From NCBI GenBank assembly GCA_023248735.1, contig JAHFDY010000013.1:1-39887 (forward strand): 39,887 bases of DNA, given 5' to 3'. A model generated the notes under the pieces. It made no database searches and was not told the DNA's origin. It was given only the letters and a program-made list of their open reading frames with translations. A program made the translations under genes and the position numbers. Origin of the DNA: Myxococcales bacterium (GTDB lineage Bacteria > Myxococcota_A > Polyangia > Polyangiales > Polyangiaceae). Shown in pieces: positions 38,881 through 39,887 of the stretch. The stretch's first letter is position 1. Each line of letters opens with the position of its first letter.

Positions 38881-39887
38881 CTAGTGAAGCGTGTGCGTTT
38901 GGCCTTCGTGTTCGACGATCACGCGTGCAGTGCTCGGTGCTAGGGCGGGTTCGCCCTCACCCGTGTTTCGAACTTCGGTTCGACGTTGCAATCGCGCGAG
39001 CGCGGACTCCACCATGCGGTCTGACATTTCTTCTTCAGCCGCCCATTGTGCGAGCTTGAGGCGAGCTTGTCTCCGCTTCTTGACGTACGCGAGAACGAGG
39101 AGTCCGACGAACACAACCGTGCCCACGCCGGTCAGCCATGAGCCCCAATCAAAACGAGACAAGACGTCGCGTCGCCACTGATAGTCAAGCTTGCGGATGT
39201 CTGTTGAGTACGCATCTTCGACCGCACTATCAAAGCGCGATCCGCCACGGACGCGCGCGATCATCGAAGCAAAACGATCCTGATCGCCATCGCGAAACAT
39301 GAAGCGGACGAGATCGGCTGACTGCGCGTAGGCGAGGCTCACATTGGGGCTCGCTTCGCTGAAGGAATGATCGAGGGCATCGAACGGAATCAGTGAACGA
39401 CTTGCGGCTGCCGAATAGAGGAGACTCTGCCTGTCGAAGCCGTGCTCCCCCGCCTGATAAATTGCGAGGCCCTCACTAAACCAGCGAGGCATGTAATGGC
39501 CATTGGTCGCGTCATCGAGCGCAACGTGCGCAAGCTCGTGGCGGTACACCTCGGGGAGGTTTGCGGCCTGAAACGATCGTGGATCTTGGACTGACAGCAC
39601 AATGAGCTTGAGGCGTGGATACGCAACTCCGACGCCATATGCGGGTGGCGGCGCTTCGGGAGGGGCGAGATTCGCCATTTCGACTGCGCTCTTTGCGAGT
39701 CGCACCTCGACCCGTCCCAACACCTCTTGTCCGAAGTGCTTTGCTAAAAGTAACTTAAACGGTTCCAAAATGCGGGAAAGCTCCGTTACCTCGGTCTCGT
39801 AGACCGCTGGGTAGTATATTTGTAACCAGCCTCGATCCATATGCTTGAGCTCTGGAGGTACCAATGGGATGGCTACGTTGGCGATGC
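38881..39887 (-). CDS. Peptidase MA-like zinc metallopeptidase, 5' end beyond window
   Basis: The frame stays open to the right edge, and residues before the TTG at 39864 (IANVAIPLVPPELK) look coding, so the true start and any signal peptide probably lie outside. The gluzincin-type motif YRHELAHVAL is followed 19-25 residues later by WFSEGLAIY, whose Glu is the expected third zinc ligand. This is the Peptidase_MA/M1-like arrangement. A TM segment (FVGLLVLAYV region) and a basic, helical cytoplasmic tail follow. Membrane-anchored proteolysis in the periplasm is predicted; targets are unknown. It ends 92 bases before perR on the same strand. Confidence 0.86.
   Translation of the reverse strand, partial: IANVAIPLVPPELKHMDRGWLQIYYPAVYETEVTELSRILEPFKLLLAKHFGQEVLGRVEVRLAKSAVEMANLAPPEAPPPAYGVGVAYPRLKLIVLSVQDPRSFQAANLPEVYRHELAHVALDDATNGHYMPRWFSEGLAIYQAGEHGFDRQSLLYSAAASRSLIPFDALDHSFSEASPNVSLAYAQSADLVRFMFRDGDQDRFASMIARVRGGSRFDSAVEDAYSTDIRKLDYQWRRDVLSRFDWGSWLTGVGTVVFVGLLVLAYVKKRRQARLKLAQWAAEEEMSDRMVESALARLQRRTEVRNTGEGEPALAPSTARVIVEHEGQTHTLH

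Noticed and set aside
38881-39864. Complete 327-residue form of the peptidase starting at TTG 39864
   Set aside because: The frame continues to the window edge with coding-like residues and no signal peptide appears after the TTG, so the gene is treated as 5'-truncated.

Overview
The window looks like chromosomal DNA of a myxobacterium (Myxococcota, possibly Polyangia/Sorangium-like). Evidence: high-GC codon use, many lipoproteins with FG-GAP/VCBS repeats and a CGNG...CDG cysteine motif like the myxococcal cysteine-rich repeat, a Hanks-type Ser/Thr kinase, TPR+PEGA proteins, Cys-rich lipoproteins and a pappalysin-like lipoprotein. Genes are tightly packed, often with 4-base stop/start overlaps. 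No rRNA, tRNA, IS element, prophage or CRISPR array was seen. The organism call is inference from gene content.

Layout. (1) 1-8185, minus: a Ser/Thr kinase followed by four lipoprotein genes. Three are paralogous FG-GAP lipoproteins (one cut by the window edge, one with a large in-frame internal deletion) and one carries a laminin-B-like domain. (2) 8370-10762, plus: a TPR/PEGA membrane protein and an MFS transporter, meeting an enoyl-CoA hydratase/isomerase tail to tail. (3) 11651-17397, minus: a compact five-gene operon (response regulator; MinD/ParA-like ATPase fused to a J-like and a RodZ-like HTH domain; GT-C glycosyltransferase; single-pass membrane protein; TPR/PEGA membrane protein). 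This is my best candidate for an undescribed system. (4) 17487-18703: gpsA and an orphan Phd/YefM antitoxin sharing overlapping stop codons. (5) 18770-21258, minus: thioesterase, small lipoprotein, LCMT-type methyltransferase and Cys-rich lipoprotein, closely coupled. (6) 21288-24623, plus: four-TM protein, MiaE-like hydroxylase, a 435-aa unknown and a basic secreted protein, followed by a convergent outer-membrane barrel gene.

(7) 25611-27932: a 747-bp gene-free region and dnaA. The region holds an AT-rich tract with an IHF-consensus match and a palindromic pair of DnaA-box-like sites, so it is a candidate oriC. dnaN is not adjacent. (8) 28243-33880: a GH13 amylase-family lipoprotein downstream of a lone sdhC, then divergently an alpha/beta hydrolase and a membrane-anchored beta-domain protein. 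(9) 33909-37130: a lipoprotein resembling a zinc metalloprotease whose HExxHxxGxxH site is lost; divergently a small lipoprotein, an MlaE permease and a DUF2203 protein. (10) 37179-38788, minus: a peroxide-defence module perR-ahpC-ahpD, with a 20-bp motif shared by the perR and ahpC upstream regions. (11) 38881 to the right edge: a peptidase-MA-like membrane protease cut at its 5' end.

All reading was by eye. Similarity statements rest on recognised motifs, not on searches, and many start codons (GTG/TTG, weak Shine-Dalgarno) are uncertain as noted.
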